Shown piece after piece: positions 18,204 to 27,048 of a DNA stretch of 64,000 nt; the first letter of the stretch is position 1; each line of letters opens with the position of its first letter. The DNA is taken from the NCBI GenBank assembly GCA_041916775.1, contig JAYRYZ010000006.1:62001-126000 (forward strand). Reading direction: 5' to 3'. Source of the stretch: UBA2357 sp041916775 (lineage in GTDB: Bacteria > Pseudomonadota > Gammaproteobacteria > Burkholderiales > Rhodocyclaceae). Both the position numbers and the translations under genes were made by a program. The notes under the pieces were generated by a model that was not told where the DNA came from, ran no database searches, and was given only the letters and a program-made list of their open reading frames with translations.

Positions 18204-18212
18204 TCCACGGCG

Positions 18213-18824
18213 ATGAAAATACTGTTCGATCTCCTGCCCATCATCCTGTTCTTCGCCGCCTACAAGGTGGCCGGCGCATACGACGCTGCCGCACTCGAGT
18301 TCGCGACGCGCTGGCTTGGTGACGGCATTTCGGCCTCTCAGGCACCGATACTGATCGCGACTGCGGTTGCCATTCTTGCGACCGTGGGTCAGATCGCCTG
18401 GGTCTGGGTCCGCCACCGCAAGGTGGATCGCATGATGTGGGTCAGCCTGGGGTTGATCGTCGTGCTGGGCGGTGCGACGCTGGTGTTCCACAACCCGGAT
18501 TTCATCAAGTGGAAACCCACCGCGCTCTACTGGCTGTTTGCAGTGACGCTGATCGGCTCGGCCGCACTGCTGCGCAAGAACCTCATCCGCGCGATGCTGC
18601 AGCAGCAGATCCACCTGCCGGACGCGATCTGGTCCCGGCTCAACATCGCCTGGTCGGTGTTCTTCGTCCTCATGGGGGCACTCAATCTGTACATTGCGTA
18701 CAGTTTCAGCGAAGACGCCTGGGTCAACTTCAAGCTCTTCGGAGGCCTGGGTCTGATGCTGCTGTTCGTGCTCGGCCAGGGCTACTACCTTTCCCGTCAC
18801 ATCGAAGAGGAATCCACAACCTGA
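18213..18824 (+). CDS. yciB: Septation protein A / inner-membrane protein YciB
   Basis: 203 aa with five hydrophobic helices. MKILFDLLPIILFFAAYK, NPDFIKWKPTALYWLFA and INLYIAY-like and VNFKLFGGLGL segments identify the YciB/IspZ family, an inner-membrane protein linked to septation and envelope synthesis. It is followed, with a 1-base stop/start overlap, by yciI and bolA, a conserved order in betaproteobacteria. Confidence 0.95.
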   Translation: MKILFDLLPIILFFAAYKVAGAYDAAALEFATRWLGDGISASQAPILIATAVAILATVGQIAWVWVRHRKVDRMMWVSLGLIVVLGGATLVFHNPDFIKWKPTALYWLFAVTLIGSAALLRKNLIRAMLQQQIHLPDAIWSRLNIAWSVFFVLMGALNLYIAYSFSEDAWVNFKLFGGLGLMLLFVLGQGYYLSRHIEEESTT

Positions 18825-19123
18825 TGCTCTACATGATCTATGGCGAGGATGCGCCGGGTACGCTCGACAAACGCCTTGCCGCCCGCCCACCCCACCTCGC
18901 CCGCCTCGAGGCGCTGCGCGACGAGGGCCGCCTGTTCGCTGCCGGCCCCTTGCCGGCGATCGACTCGCCCGACCCCGGTCCGGCGGGCTTCTTCGGCAGC
19001 CTCATCATTGCTGAGTTCGACAGCCTTGCGGATGCCGAGGGGTGGCTGGCCGAGGACCCCTACACCGCCGCAGGCGTGTTCGCCCGAACCGTGGTGAAAC
19101 CCTACCGCAAGGTCCTGCCATGA
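18824..19123 (+). CDS. yciI: YciI family protein
   Basis: 99 aa ferredoxin-like-fold protein (YCII domain). It starts MLYMIYGEDAPGTLDKRLAARP and contains the family's R-x2-H-x3-L pattern (RPPHLARLEALRDEGRL) and GPLPAIDSPDP. The biochemical role is not established for most members. The ATG at 18824 uses the last base of the yciB stop, and its TGA overlaps the bolA ATG. A larger frame reading through from 18437 is only an overlap with yciB. Confidence 0.9.
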   Translation: MLYMIYGEDAPGTLDKRLAARPPHLARLEALRDEGRLFAAGPLPAIDSPDPGPAGFFGSLIIAEFDSLADAEGWLAEDPYTAAGVFARTVVKPYRKVLP

Positions 19124-19398
19124 GCGCGCCGGACGAGATGCGCGCGCGCCTCAAGACGCTGTCGCCACAACGCGTCGAGATCCATGATGACAGCGCACTG
19201 CATGCAGGCCACGCCGGCGCGCGCTCGGGGGGAGGTCATTTTCGACTCACGATCGTCTCTGATGCCTTCACTGGCATTCGAACGATCGCCCGTCACCGGA
19301 TGGTCTATGAAGCACTCGGCGACATGATGAAAACGCGCATTCATGCGCTCGCCATTCAAGCCATGACGGCCGCTGAGGCCGAACAACAACCCAAGTAA
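19120..19398 (+). CDS. bolA: BolA family protein
   Basis: 92 aa. The class-II KH-like BolA fold is recognised by VEIHDDSALHAGHAGARSGG with the conserved His, FRLTIVSDAFTG and the C-terminal HALAIQAMTA. BolA proteins partner with monothiol glutaredoxins in iron-sulfur metabolism and affect cell shape. It overlaps yciI by 4 bases (ATGA). The ppiC-type gene follows after 10 bases. Confidence 0.94.
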   Translation: MSAPDEMRARLKTLSPQRVEIHDDSALHAGHAGARSGGGHFRLTIVSDAFTGIRTIARHRMVYEALGDMMKTRIHALAIQAMTAAEAEQQPK

Positions 19399-19408
19399 AG
19401 GAACACCC

Positions 19409-20191
19409 ATGAAGCTTCTTCCCAGCCGTCTTGCCCTGATCCTCATCTCCGGCGTGCTGTCGCATGCCGCGCTGGCCGCGGACCCTCTCGCGACCGTGAA
19501 CGGCAAGGCAATCCCCGCCGCCCGGGCGACCTTGATGCTCAATGAGCAGAAGGCCCAGGGGGCACCGGACAGCCCCGAACTGCAGAACGCGGTCCGCGAG
19601 GAGCTGATCCGTCGTGAAGTGCTGGCCCAGGCCGCTGCAAAGGCGGGGCTGGACAAGCGCGATGACGTCAAGACGCAGATGGATCTGGCCACCCAGGCGG
19701 TGCTGATCAGAATGTATTTGCAGGACTATGCGAAGAATAACCCGGTCACGGACGCCGACGTCCAAGCCGAGTACGACAGCATCAAGGCGAAGATGTCCGA
19801 CAAGGAATACAAGCCCCGCCATGTGCTCGTCGAGACCGAGGACGAAGCCAAGGCAATCATTGCGAAGCTCTCCGCCGGGGAGAAGTTCGAGGAGTTGGCC
19901 AAGGCATCCAAGGATCCTGGCAGCAAGGACAAGGGCGGCGAGCTCGGCTGGAGCGCGCCCAACATGTACGTCAAGCCGTTCGCCGATGCACTGGTTGCGC
20001 TCGAGAAAGGCAAGTTCACCACTGCACCGGTGAAATCCGACTTCGGTTACCACGTCATCCAGCTCGATGACGTGCGCGACGCCAAGGCGCCGCCGCTCGC
20101 AGAGGTCAAGCCCCAGCTCCAGCAGCGCCTGCAGCAGCAGCGCGTCGAGCAGCACATGATGGAGCTGCGCGAAAAGGCCAACGTCAAGTAA
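19409..20191 (+). CDS. Periplasmic parvulin-type peptidylprolyl isomerase
   Basis: 260 aa. A signal peptide (RLALILISGVLSHAALA, cleavage near residue 23) is followed by a SurA-N-like helical region and a single rotamase domain from about 135 to 230: RHVLVETEDEAKAIIAKL, GGELGWSAPNMYVKPFADAL and SDFGYHVIQLDDVR. The C-terminal helix is Gln-rich (QLQQRLQQQRVEQH). It probably folds secreted or outer-membrane proteins. AAGGA precedes the ATG. It is the last gene of the ompR-to-ppiC row and ends before a strong terminator. Confidence 0.92.
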   Translation: MKLLPSRLALILISGVLSHAALAADPLATVNGKAIPAARATLMLNEQKAQGAPDSPELQNAVREELIRREVLAQAAAKAGLDKRDDVKTQMDLATQAVLIRMYLQDYAKNNPVTDADVQAEYDSIKAKMSDKEYKPRHVLVETEDEAKAIIAKLSAGEKFEELAKASKDPGSKDKGGELGWSAPNMYVKPFADALVALEKGKFTTAPVKSDFGYHVIQLDDVRDAKAPPLAEVKPQLQQRLQQQRVEQHMMELREKANVK

Positions 20192-20236
20192 TCTGCCGCA
20201 AGCCGCTCCGCTCGTCACGACGGGCGGGCAGGATCG

Positions 20237-20262
20237 AAAAAGGGGCCCGCGGGCCCCTTTTT
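20237..20262. terminator. Bidirectional rho-independent terminator
   Basis: A perfect GC palindrome (GGGGCCCGCGGGCCCC, 20242-20257) is flanked by AAAAA on the left and TTTTT on the right, so it works on both strands. It serves the parvulin gene from the left and the convergent acyl-CoA dehydrogenase gene from the right. Confidence 0.93.
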
Positions 20263-20285
20263 CATCGTCCGTTATCGCTCCGGCT

Positions 20286-22079
20286 TCAGAACGCCTCCTC
20301 ACTCAACGCCAGGGCGCCAGGCGCCCCATTCGCCACGGTGTAGGCGAGCCCGCCAGCCTGCGGCAGGATATGGTCTGCGTAGAAGCGCGCGGTAACGATC
20401 TTGTTGCGGTAGAACGCGTCATCCTCGCCCGCAGCCAGGCGCACGTCGCAGACAAGCGCTGCGCGCGCCATCTGCCAGCCGCCGGCGACGATGCCGAAGA
20501 GCTTCAGGAACGGCACCGAACCCACCGATGCCGCCTTGATGTCGGCGTTGTATGTCGCGAGGATGTATTCCACGCCGGACTCCAGCGCATCGATTCCCAC
20601 CGCCAAGGCGCGCCCAATCGCTGCGAGCTGCGCGTCCTCGCGCCCATTCAACTGCGCCACGACGCCGCGCATCTCGGCGATCACCGTCTTGATCGTCTGC
20701 CCGCCCTCACGCGCGATCTTGCGACCGATGAGGTCGTTCGCCTGGATTGCAGTGGTGCCCTCGTAGATCGTCGTGATGCGTGCATCGCGCAGATGCTGGG
20801 CTGCACCGGTCTCCTCGATGAAGCCCATCCCGCCATGCACCTGCACACCCGTCGAGGCCACATCGATAGAGTTTTCGGTGCACCAACCCTTCACGATCGG
20901 AATCATCAGGTCGACAAAGGCCTGGCTGCGTGCGCGCACGTCCGCATCCTGATGGCGATGCGCCTTGTCCGTCTCGGCACCAACAACATAGGCCAGCGCA
21001 CGCATCGCCTCGGTGAGCGACTTCATCGACATCAGCATGCGGCGTACGTCCGGGTGGTGGATGATGGCGACCTTCGGACCACCACGCACACCGACCTCGG
21101 TACCCTGGATGCGGTCGCGCGCATAGGAGAGTGCCTTCTGATAGGCGCGCTCCGATAGCGCAAGCCCTTCCATGCCGACCGCGAAGCGCGCCTCGTTCAT
21201 CATGATGAACATGTATTCCAGGCCACGGTTGGCCTCGCCCACGAGGGTGCCGATCGCGCCACCGTTGTCTCCGAAGGCGAGCACGCAGGTGGGACTCGCG
21301 TGAATACCCAGCTTGTGCTCGATGGAAACGCAGTGCACGTCGTTGCGTGCGCCAGGGCTTCCATCCTCCCTGACGAGATACTTGGGTACGACGAAGAGCG
21401 AGATGCCCTTCACCCCCTCGGGTGCATCCGGGAGACGGGCCAGGACAAGGTGGATGATGTTGTCGGTAAGATCGTGCTCACCGTAGGTGATGAAGATCTT
21501 CTGCCCGAAGATGCGATACGTGCCATCGCCCTGCGGTTCGGCCCGGGTACGCACAGCGGCCAGATCCGAACCGGCTTGGGGTTCGGTCAGGTTCATTGTT
21601 CCGGTCCACTCGCCACTCACCATCTTCGGCAGGTACATCGCCTTCTGCTCGTCGGTACCGCGCAGCATCAAGGCCTCGATTGCACCGGTGGTGAGCATCG
21701 GGCACAGCGAGAAAGCCATGTTGGCAGACTTCCACATCTCCATGACCGCCGTCGACAAGAGCTTGGGCAAGCCTTGGCCGCCAAAATCGGGGTCTGCAGC
21801 GAGTGCAGCCCACCCCGACTCACAGAACTGTCGGTAGGCCTGCTTCCAGCCGGAGGCGGTACTCACCTCACCGTCCTTCCAGCGCGCACCCTCCTGGTCA
21901 CCGCTCCAGTTGAGCGGCGCCAGCACACCCGATGCGAACTTGCCGGCCTCGTCGAGAATGGCTTCCACGAGATCCGGCGTGACCTCCTCGCAACCTGGCA
22001 GACGGGCGACCTCGTCGAGACCCGCAAGTGACTGCATGACGAATTGCATGTCCTTCAACGGCGCAGCATAGTGACTCAT
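20286..22079 (-). CDS. Acyl-CoA dehydrogenase with C-terminal extension
   Basis: 597 aa FAD enzyme for alpha,beta-dehydrogenation of an acyl-CoA. Visible are LTEPQAGSDLAAVRTRAEP, GVKGISLFVVPKYL, the catalytic-base region YEGTTAIQANDLIGRKI and the extra C-terminal helical domain of the ~600-residue branch. GGGAGGAG lies upstream of the ATG. The nearby etfAB genes supply its electron acceptor. Substrate cannot be read; medium or long chain or aromatic acyl-CoAs are possible. Confidence 0.93.
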   Translation of the reverse strand: MSHYAAPLKDMQFVMQSLAGLDEVARLPGCEEVTPDLVEAILDEAGKFASGVLAPLNWSGDQEGARWKDGEVSTASGWKQAYRQFCESGWAALAADPDFGGQGLPKLLSTAVMEMWKSANMAFSLCPMLTTGAIEALMLRGTDEQKAMYLPKMVSGEWTGTMNLTEPQAGSDLAAVRTRAEPQGDGTYRIFGQKIFITYGEHDLTDNIIHLVLARLPDAPEGVKGISLFVVPKYLVREDGSPGARNDVHCVSIEHKLGIHASPTCVLAFGDNGGAIGTLVGEANRGLEYMFIMMNEARFAVGMEGLALSERAYQKALSYARDRIQGTEVGVRGGPKVAIIHHPDVRRMLMSMKSLTEAMRALAYVVGAETDKAHRHQDADVRARSQAFVDLMIPIVKGWCTENSIDVASTGVQVHGGMGFIEETGAAQHLRDARITTIYEGTTAIQANDLIGRKIAREGGQTIKTVIAEMRGVVAQLNGREDAQLAAIGRALAVGIDALESGVEYILATYNADIKAASVGSVPFLKLFGIVAGGWQMARAALVCDVRLAAGEDDAFYRNKIVTARFYADHILPQAGGLAYTVANGAPGALALSEEAF

Positions 22080-22134
22080 CGGTACTCCTCCCTCGAGATG
22101 ATTGACGACCAGGACGCGGTGCCGGCACCGTGTC

Positions 22135-22809
22135 TTATTTTCCAGCCAGGTAGCGGCGGTCGTCGAACGCCGCGACCCATTCCGGCTTGTAAACGACCAG
22201 CAGGGTAATCACGGCGCCGCTGATCCAGGCCTCCGAGAAACCCAGCAGAATGAAATAGGGCAGATACTCGCCCATCAGGAACTCATAGGTGTAAGCACCT
22301 GCCGCGACCATCGCCAGCGACGCGACCGCGCCTTGGATGATGACCGTGATGGCCGCCCCCATGAAGGCGATCACGAAGATGAACACGAAGAAATGCTGCG
22401 GCAGCAAGCGCTCGATCAACCTCACCACGCCCTGTGCCGCAAGGACCGGAACCAGCACCATCAGCACGAAATTCATCGCCCAGGCCGCAGGCGCCACTTC
22501 TCCATTGGCCATCAGCACCGTGAGCGACAAGCCCATTGCCACCACCGCGAGTTGCGGTCCGAGTGCCAGCGTTGCGGCCATCGCCCCGAGGATGTGGAGG
22601 TTGAGGCCCGGTTGCACACCCGCCTTCATGCTCCAGAACAATCCGAGTGTCACGACGAAGCCGAACAGCAGGTTACGCTGAGAGTTGGATTCGGTCGTCA
22701 GCACCATCTTCCAAGGGATGTGCCGCAACACGCGCACAATGGCCAACAGCGAAAGAAACGCGGCAACCCAGTGCCAGGAAGAGGGAAACAGGGTTGCCGT
22801 CAGATTCAT
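22135..22809 (-). CDS. CbiM-like energy-coupling-factor permease (orphan)
   Basis: 224 aa with about six hydrophobic helices, resembling the CbiM family of ECF metal-uptake components (GLNLHILGAMAATLALGPQLAV; WAMNFVLMVLVPVL). I start at MNLTATLF (ATG complementary to 22807-22809); an upstream ATG at 22857 would add 16 residues. Canonical CbiM begins Met-His, and the His2 ligand is needed for Ni/Co; that residue is absent here, and no cbiN/Q/O partner is adjacent. Metal specificity is therefore doubtful. It sits between the acyl-CoA dehydrogenase and etfA on the same strand. Confidence 0.75.
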   Translation of the reverse strand: MNLTATLFPSSWHWVAAFLSLLAIVRVLRHIPWKMVLTTESNSQRNLLFGFVVTLGLFWSMKAGVQPGLNLHILGAMAATLALGPQLAVVAMGLSLTVLMANGEVAPAAWAMNFVLMVLVPVLAAQGVVRLIERLLPQHFFVFIFVIAFMGAAITVIIQGAVASLAMVAAGAYTYEFLMGEYLPYFILLGFSEAWISGAVITLLVVYKPEWVAAFDDRRYLAGK

Positions 22810-22873
22810 GTCGTGCGACGCTTCCGGATGGCGTGCGTTGGCGTTCAAGCATCGCACGCCCGTCCGGTACAGG

Positions 22874-23806
22874 TCAGACCTTCGCGGTCAGCTCCGGGAC
22901 AGCCTCGAAGAGGTCCGCCACCAGGCCGTAATCGGCCACCTGGAAGATCGGCGCCTCGGGGTCCTTGTTGATCGCGACGATCACCTTGGAATCCTTCATG
23001 CCCGCGAGATGCTGGATCGCGCCGGAGATCCCGACCGCGACGTAGAGCTGCGGCGCCACGATCTTGCCCGTCTGCCCCACCTGGTAGTCGTTGGGCACGT
23101 AGCCGGCATCCACCGCGGCACGCGAGGCGCCCATCGCCGCACCCAGCTTGTCAGCAAGCGGTTCGAGCAACTTGTGGTAGTTCTCGCCGCTGCCCAGGCC
23201 ACGCCCACCGGACACGATGATCTTTGCATTACCCAGCTCGGGCCGCTCGGACTTGCTGACCTCGCGACCGACGAGCCTGGATGCCCCCGCCTCCGACGCC
23301 GCACCTAGCGCCTCCACGGCTGCGCTGCCGCCTTCCGCCGGGACCGCATCAAAGCCGGTGGTACGCACCGTGATCACCTTGATCGCGTCGCCGCTTTTCA
23401 CCGTTGCGAGCGCGTTGCCGGCATAGATCGGGCGCACGAAGGTGTCCGCCGACTCCACCGCCACGACGTCGCTGATCTGCGCAACATCGAGCAGCGCCGC
23501 CACGCGCGGCAGCATGTTCTTGCCGGCGGTCGAAGCCGGCGCGAGGATGTGAGAGTAGGCACCGGCGACACCGACTACCAACGCCGCAACCGGCTCGGCC
23601 AGCTGGTCCTGATAATGCGGCGCGTCAGCGACGAGCACCTTCGTCACGCCCGCAATCTGCGCGGCCGCAGCAGCCGCACCGGCACAACCGCCGCCGGCGA
23701 CGAGCACGTGCACCTCACCGCCGATCTTCGCGGCCGCAGCCACTGTGTTGAGGGTCGCCGGCTTGATCGCCTGATTGTCGTGTTCAGCAATAACCAGAAT
23801 CGCCAT
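22874..23806 (-). CDS. etfA: Electron transfer flavoprotein subunit alpha
   Basis: 310 aa. The N-terminal domain begins MAILVIAEHDNQAIKPATLN. The C-terminal FAD-binding domain carries SGGRGLGSGENY, AVDAGYVPNDYQVGQTG and VGISGAIQHLAGM, all diagnostic of EtfA. With EtfB it carries electrons from acyl-CoA dehydrogenases to ETF:quinone oxidoreductase. It starts one base after the etfB stop, so the two are coupled. Confidence 0.97.
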   Translation of the reverse strand: MAILVIAEHDNQAIKPATLNTVAAAAKIGGEVHVLVAGGGCAGAAAAAAQIAGVTKVLVADAPHYQDQLAEPVAALVVGVAGAYSHILAPASTAGKNMLPRVAALLDVAQISDVVAVESADTFVRPIYAGNALATVKSGDAIKVITVRTTGFDAVPAEGGSAAVEALGAASEAGASRLVGREVSKSERPELGNAKIIVSGGRGLGSGENYHKLLEPLADKLGAAMGASRAAVDAGYVPNDYQVGQTGKIVAPQLYVAVGISGAIQHLAGMKDSKVIVAINKDPEAPIFQVADYGLVADLFEAVPELTAKV

Positions 23807-23807
23807 G

Positions 23808-24557
23808 TCAGATCACCTTCGCTTCGGTCTTGAGCTTGTCGACGAGTTGCGCCACGTCGGCAACACGGACACCCGCGCTGCGCTTGGGCGGCTCGGACAC
23901 CTTGAGGGTGGTCAGCCTGGGGCTGACGTCAACACCGAGATCCTCGGGCTTGACCGTGTCGAGCGGCTTTTTCTTCGCCTTCATGATGTTCGGGAGCGTC
24001 GCGTAGCGCGGCTCGTTGAGGCGCAGGTCCGAAGTGATCAGCGCCGGCAGCGGCATGTCCAGCGTCTCGAGGCCGCCGTCGATCTCACGCGTCACCACCG
24101 CCTTGCCATCGGCGATTGCGACCTTGGACGCAAAGGTGGCTTGCGGCCAGCCCATCAGTGCGGCCAGCATCTGACCAGTCTGGTTGGCGTCGTCGTCGAT
24201 CGCCTGCTTGCCGCAGATGACAACCTGCGGCTGCTCACGATCGCACAAGGCCTTCAGCAGCTTGGCCACGGCCAGCGGCTGAAGCTCGACTGCGGTCTCG
24301 ACCAGGATGCCCCGGTCGGCACCGATCGCCATCGCCGCACGCAGGGTCTCCTGGCACTGGGCCACGCCGCAGGAGACGGCGATGACCTCGGTGGCAACCC
24401 CCGCTTCCTTCAGTCGCACTGCTTCCTCGACCGCGATTTCATCGAACGGGTTCATCGACATCTTGACGTTGGCGATATCGACGCCGGTGCCGTCGCTCTT
24501 GACGCGCACCTTGACGTTGTAATCGACGACGCGCTTGACTGGTACGAGAATCTTCAA
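23808..24557 (-). CDS. etfB: Electron transfer flavoprotein subunit beta
   Basis: 249 aa from a TTG codon (complementary to 24555-24557), giving MKILVPVKRVVDYNVKVRVK, the standard EtfB N-terminus. The GAGGAG Shine-Dalgarno sequence is 7 bases from this TTG but only 1 base from the alternative GTG at 24563, which decides the start. AMP-binding and recognition-loop residues (VICGKQAIDDDANQTGQML) are present. First gene of etfBA, divergent from a TetR regulator across a palindromic operator. Confidence 0.95.
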   Translation of the reverse strand: MKILVPVKRVVDYNVKVRVKSDGTGVDIANVKMSMNPFDEIAVEEAVRLKEAGVATEVIAVSCGVAQCQETLRAAMAIGADRGILVETAVELQPLAVAKLLKALCDREQPQVVICGKQAIDDDANQTGQMLAALMGWPQATFASKVAIADGKAVVTREIDGGLETLDMPLPALITSDLRLNEPRYATLPNIMKAKKKPLDTVKPEDLGVDVSPRLTTLKVSEPPKRSAGVRVADVAQLVDKLKTEAKVI

Positions 24558-24684
24558 GACCACGCTCCTCTTCTTTCCGCGAAAGATACTGTGTTGTTAT
24601 GTGCCCGCATTATGGCATCAGCCGACTGCAAGAAGGAACCCGCGGCAAGACGGGCTGCGCCGATGCAGTGGTGCAGGAACTCCA

Positions 24685-24700
24685 CATACGGTAGCGTATG
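24685..24700. promoter_or_regulatory. Palindromic TetR-type operator between etfB and the TetR gene
   Basis: CATACGGTAGCGTATG is a perfect 6+6 inverted repeat around a 4-base centre. A further partial copy (CCGTATGG) begins at 24724 and overlaps the regulator's start. The site lies between the divergent etfB and TetR genes and is the obvious binding site for the regulator, which could repress both. Confidence 0.75.
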
Positions 24701-24727
24701 GCTTTTTTTTCGTCAATACTTGTCCGT

Positions 24728-25321
24728 ATGGAAAACGACTCGAACAAGAACCGGGCACAACTGGACCGGGACGCGTGGATCGACGGAGCGATCGAGGTGC
24801 TCGCCGAGGAGGGCATCGCAGGCTTGCGCGTGGAGGTGCTCGCGAAGCGCCTGAAGGTCACAAAGGGAAGCTTCTACTGGCACTTCCAGGATCGCCATGA
24901 CCTGCTCATGGCCGTATTGCACACCTGGAAAGACGGGCGCATACGCGACATCATCAAGCAGACGCGGGTACAACCCGGTGCGGCGTTGCAGCAGATCTAT
25001 CACGTGATCGATCTCTACAGCACCAACCGCAGCCGGCGCGGCATGATGATCGAACTGGCTGTACGGGACTGGGCTCGGCGCGACCCTGAAGCGAGCGCCA
25101 TTGTCGCGGAAGTCGACGAAACGCGCCTGCGTTGCGCACGCGGACTCTTCCTGGCGTGCGGGCTCTCTCACGAGGAGGCATCGAGCCGATGCATGCTGCT
25201 CTACGCCTATGTATTCGGCATTTCACTGATGATCTATGACACCTTCGATGCCGACCCTGCCAGACTCAAGCGCGACATTGCCGACCTTATCGCCCGATCA
25301 GGCAATGCGACAGCGGTCTGA
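24728..25321 (+). CDS. TetR-family transcriptional regulator
   Basis: 197 aa from ATG 24728. N-terminal HTH: AIEVLAEEGIAGLRVEVLAK then VTKGSFYWHFQDRHDLLMAV, a clear TetR DNA-binding signature. The helical C-terminal ligand domain is not assignable to a subfamily. Divergent orientation from etfBA and the palindrome at 24685-24700 suggest it controls fatty-acid or acyl-CoA electron transfer genes and responds to an acyl-CoA. That ligand is inference. Confidence 0.9.
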   Translation: MENDSNKNRAQLDRDAWIDGAIEVLAEEGIAGLRVEVLAKRLKVTKGSFYWHFQDRHDLLMAVLHTWKDGRIRDIIKQTRVQPGAALQQIYHVIDLYSTNRSRRGMMIELAVRDWARRDPEASAIVAEVDETRLRCARGLFLACGLSHEEASSRCMLLYAYVFGISLMIYDTFDADPARLKRDIADLIARSGNATAV

Positions 25322-25329
25322 ACCGGCGC

Positions 25330-25361
25330 GGGACACGGCTTCACCCCGAAGCCCGCGTCCC
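25330..25361. terminator. Hairpin between convergent TetR and chemoreceptor genes
   Basis: GGCTTC (25337-25342) pairs with GAAGCC (25348-25353) and the stem continues, after an internal loop, as GGGAC/GTCCC. It lies between two converging genes and probably ends transcription from both sides. There is no strong T-tract. Confidence 0.5.
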
Positions 25362-25386
25362 GGCGGGCCATTCATTTTGCAAGAAT

Positions 25387-27048
25387 CTACAATCTGAAGC
25401 GCTGCAGCGCTCCATCCATCTCGACCGCGATGGTGCGCAGATCATGTGCGGCGACGTTGGTCTCACCCACCGCGCCAGCGTTCTGCTCGGCCATCTGGGC
25501 GATTCGCTCCACGTTCTGCGCGATGTCGGTCGCAGCGGCGCTTTGCTCCTGCAGCGCCGAAGAGATCTCGTTCACCACCCGGTTCACTTCGAGCGCACTG
25601 TCGGTGATTGCCGCGACTGCGGCGCCAGCCTCATTGGCGACGTCAACGCCACCGCTCGCACTCGCGACGCTACGCTCCATCACCGAAGAGACTTCGCCCA
25701 CGGCCCCCTGTATGGCCGTGATGAGTTGACCGATCTCGGTCGTGGATTGCGCAGTCCGCTCAGCCAGCTTGCGGACCTCGTCGGCAACCACGGCAAAACC
25801 CCTGCCCTGCTCACCCGCGCGCGCCGCCTCGATGGCCGCGTTCAGCGCGAGGAGGTTGGTCTGATCCGCAACCTCGCGGATCACTCCCACCACGCGCGAT
25901 ATCTCGCTGGTCCGGTCGCGCAGGTCGGAGACACGGGCGCTGCCTTGCTCGATGGTCATCGCTATTTCGCGCATGCGCTCCACCGCAGTGTTGATGACGC
26001 GGGCCCCCTTGCCGCTGCGCTCCCCGGCCTCGCTGGAAAGTCGCGCCGCCTCCTGGGCGGAATCCGCGACGTGGTTGATGCTCACCGTCATCTCTTCGAC
26101 CGAGGCGGCCATGGAGGACGCTGCCTCGCTCTGCCGCCCGGAGGCCTCGGAGACGGAATCTGCCGAGCTCGCGAGTTGCGTGGACGACGACGTCAGACGC
26201 TGTGAAGAGGTCTGCAGTTGCCCGACCACCGAACGCAGGCTCTCCTGCATCCGACCGAGCGCTGCGCGGAAGCGGCTGACTTCGTCGTTGCCGTCCGCGT
26301 CCACGCGATTCGAGAGCTTGCCTTCCGCAATCGCCTCCGCAACGGTCAGGGCTTCACGCATCGGCCCGGTGATCGAGCGCGAGATCAGCATACCGACAAT
26401 CAAGCCCAGCACGATCGCGCCAACGATCAGCCCGCCATCCAGCCATGCCGCACGCTGGAACTCAGCCTCAGCCTCGGCGTGCATCGCAGCCGCGTAATCT
26501 CGCTGGACCTGCACGAGCTTGTCGAGCAGGGCCACCTGCTCACGGATCGCGTTCTGCGCATCGATGATGAAGGAGCGCTGGCTCGCGAACGAGAAATCCT
26601 CGTTGCGCAACGCCGCAAGTGTCGCGCCGACGAGCGGCGCGAGCGTGCTTTGGCGTGTCTCGAATTCCTGGACCAAGGTCTTCTCGGCCGCGCTCAAGGG
26701 GTGGCTTGCAAGATAGAGCTTCCAGTTTTCATCCAGCGACTTCACGAACCCCTCGGCGCGCTCGAGATGCAGCGAAGTCGGATGGTTGTGCAGGGCAACG
26801 AGCGCATGTCCCGGCTGATGCTGAAAGGCGCGCAGCACCTCCAGGTTGACCGCCACGAGCGCTGTCCGGACCTCCGCCAATTGTTGCGAGGGCAACAGCA
26901 CCTGCTCGTTCATCTTGTCGAGCTGTTCCAAGGTACCTGCCATTCCGCGCAGCCCGATGAGGCCAACCAACAGGATGAAGCCGAGCAGAATGGCCTGAAG
27001 GATTGCGAGTCGACTTGCGATACGCATGCGTTCGAGCATGGAAGTCAT
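25387..27048 (-). CDS. Methyl-accepting chemotaxis protein
   Basis: 553 aa. TM1 about 10-33, a periplasmic four-helix-bundle sensor about 35-200, TM2 about 205-228 (GGLIVGAIVLGLIVGMLISR), HAMP, and a cytoplasmic signalling domain whose tip has the conserved QTNLLALNAAIEAARAGEQG stretch followed by FAVVADEVRKLAE. No C-terminal CheR-docking pentapeptide is present. The ligand is unknown. It is monocistronic, with about 150 bases of unremarkable sequence between its start and the TatD gene. Confidence 0.94.
   Translation of the reverse strand: MTSMLERMRIASRLAILQAILLGFILLVGLIGLRGMAGTLEQLDKMNEQVLLPSQQLAEVRTALVAVNLEVLRAFQHQPGHALVALHNHPTSLHLERAEGFVKSLDENWKLYLASHPLSAAEKTLVQEFETRQSTLAPLVGATLAALRNEDFSFASQRSFIIDAQNAIREQVALLDKLVQVQRDYAAAMHAEAEAEFQRAAWLDGGLIVGAIVLGLIVGMLISRSITGPMREALTVAEAIAEGKLSNRVDADGNDEVSRFRAALGRMQESLRSVVGQLQTSSQRLTSSSTQLASSADSVSEASGRQSEAASSMAASVEEMTVSINHVADSAQEAARLSSEAGERSGKGARVINTAVERMREIAMTIEQGSARVSDLRDRTSEISRVVGVIREVADQTNLLALNAAIEAARAGEQGRGFAVVADEVRKLAERTAQSTTEIGQLITAIQGAVGEVSSVMERSVASASGGVDVANEAGAAVAAITDSALEVNRVVNEISSALQEQSAAATDIAQNVERIAQMAEQNAGAVGETNVAAHDLRTIAVEMDGALQRFRL

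Noticed and set aside
18199..18204. TATAAT that could be a -10 box for yciB
   Set aside because: It overlaps the glbO stop codon, has no convincing -35 partner and would make a nearly leaderless mRNA.
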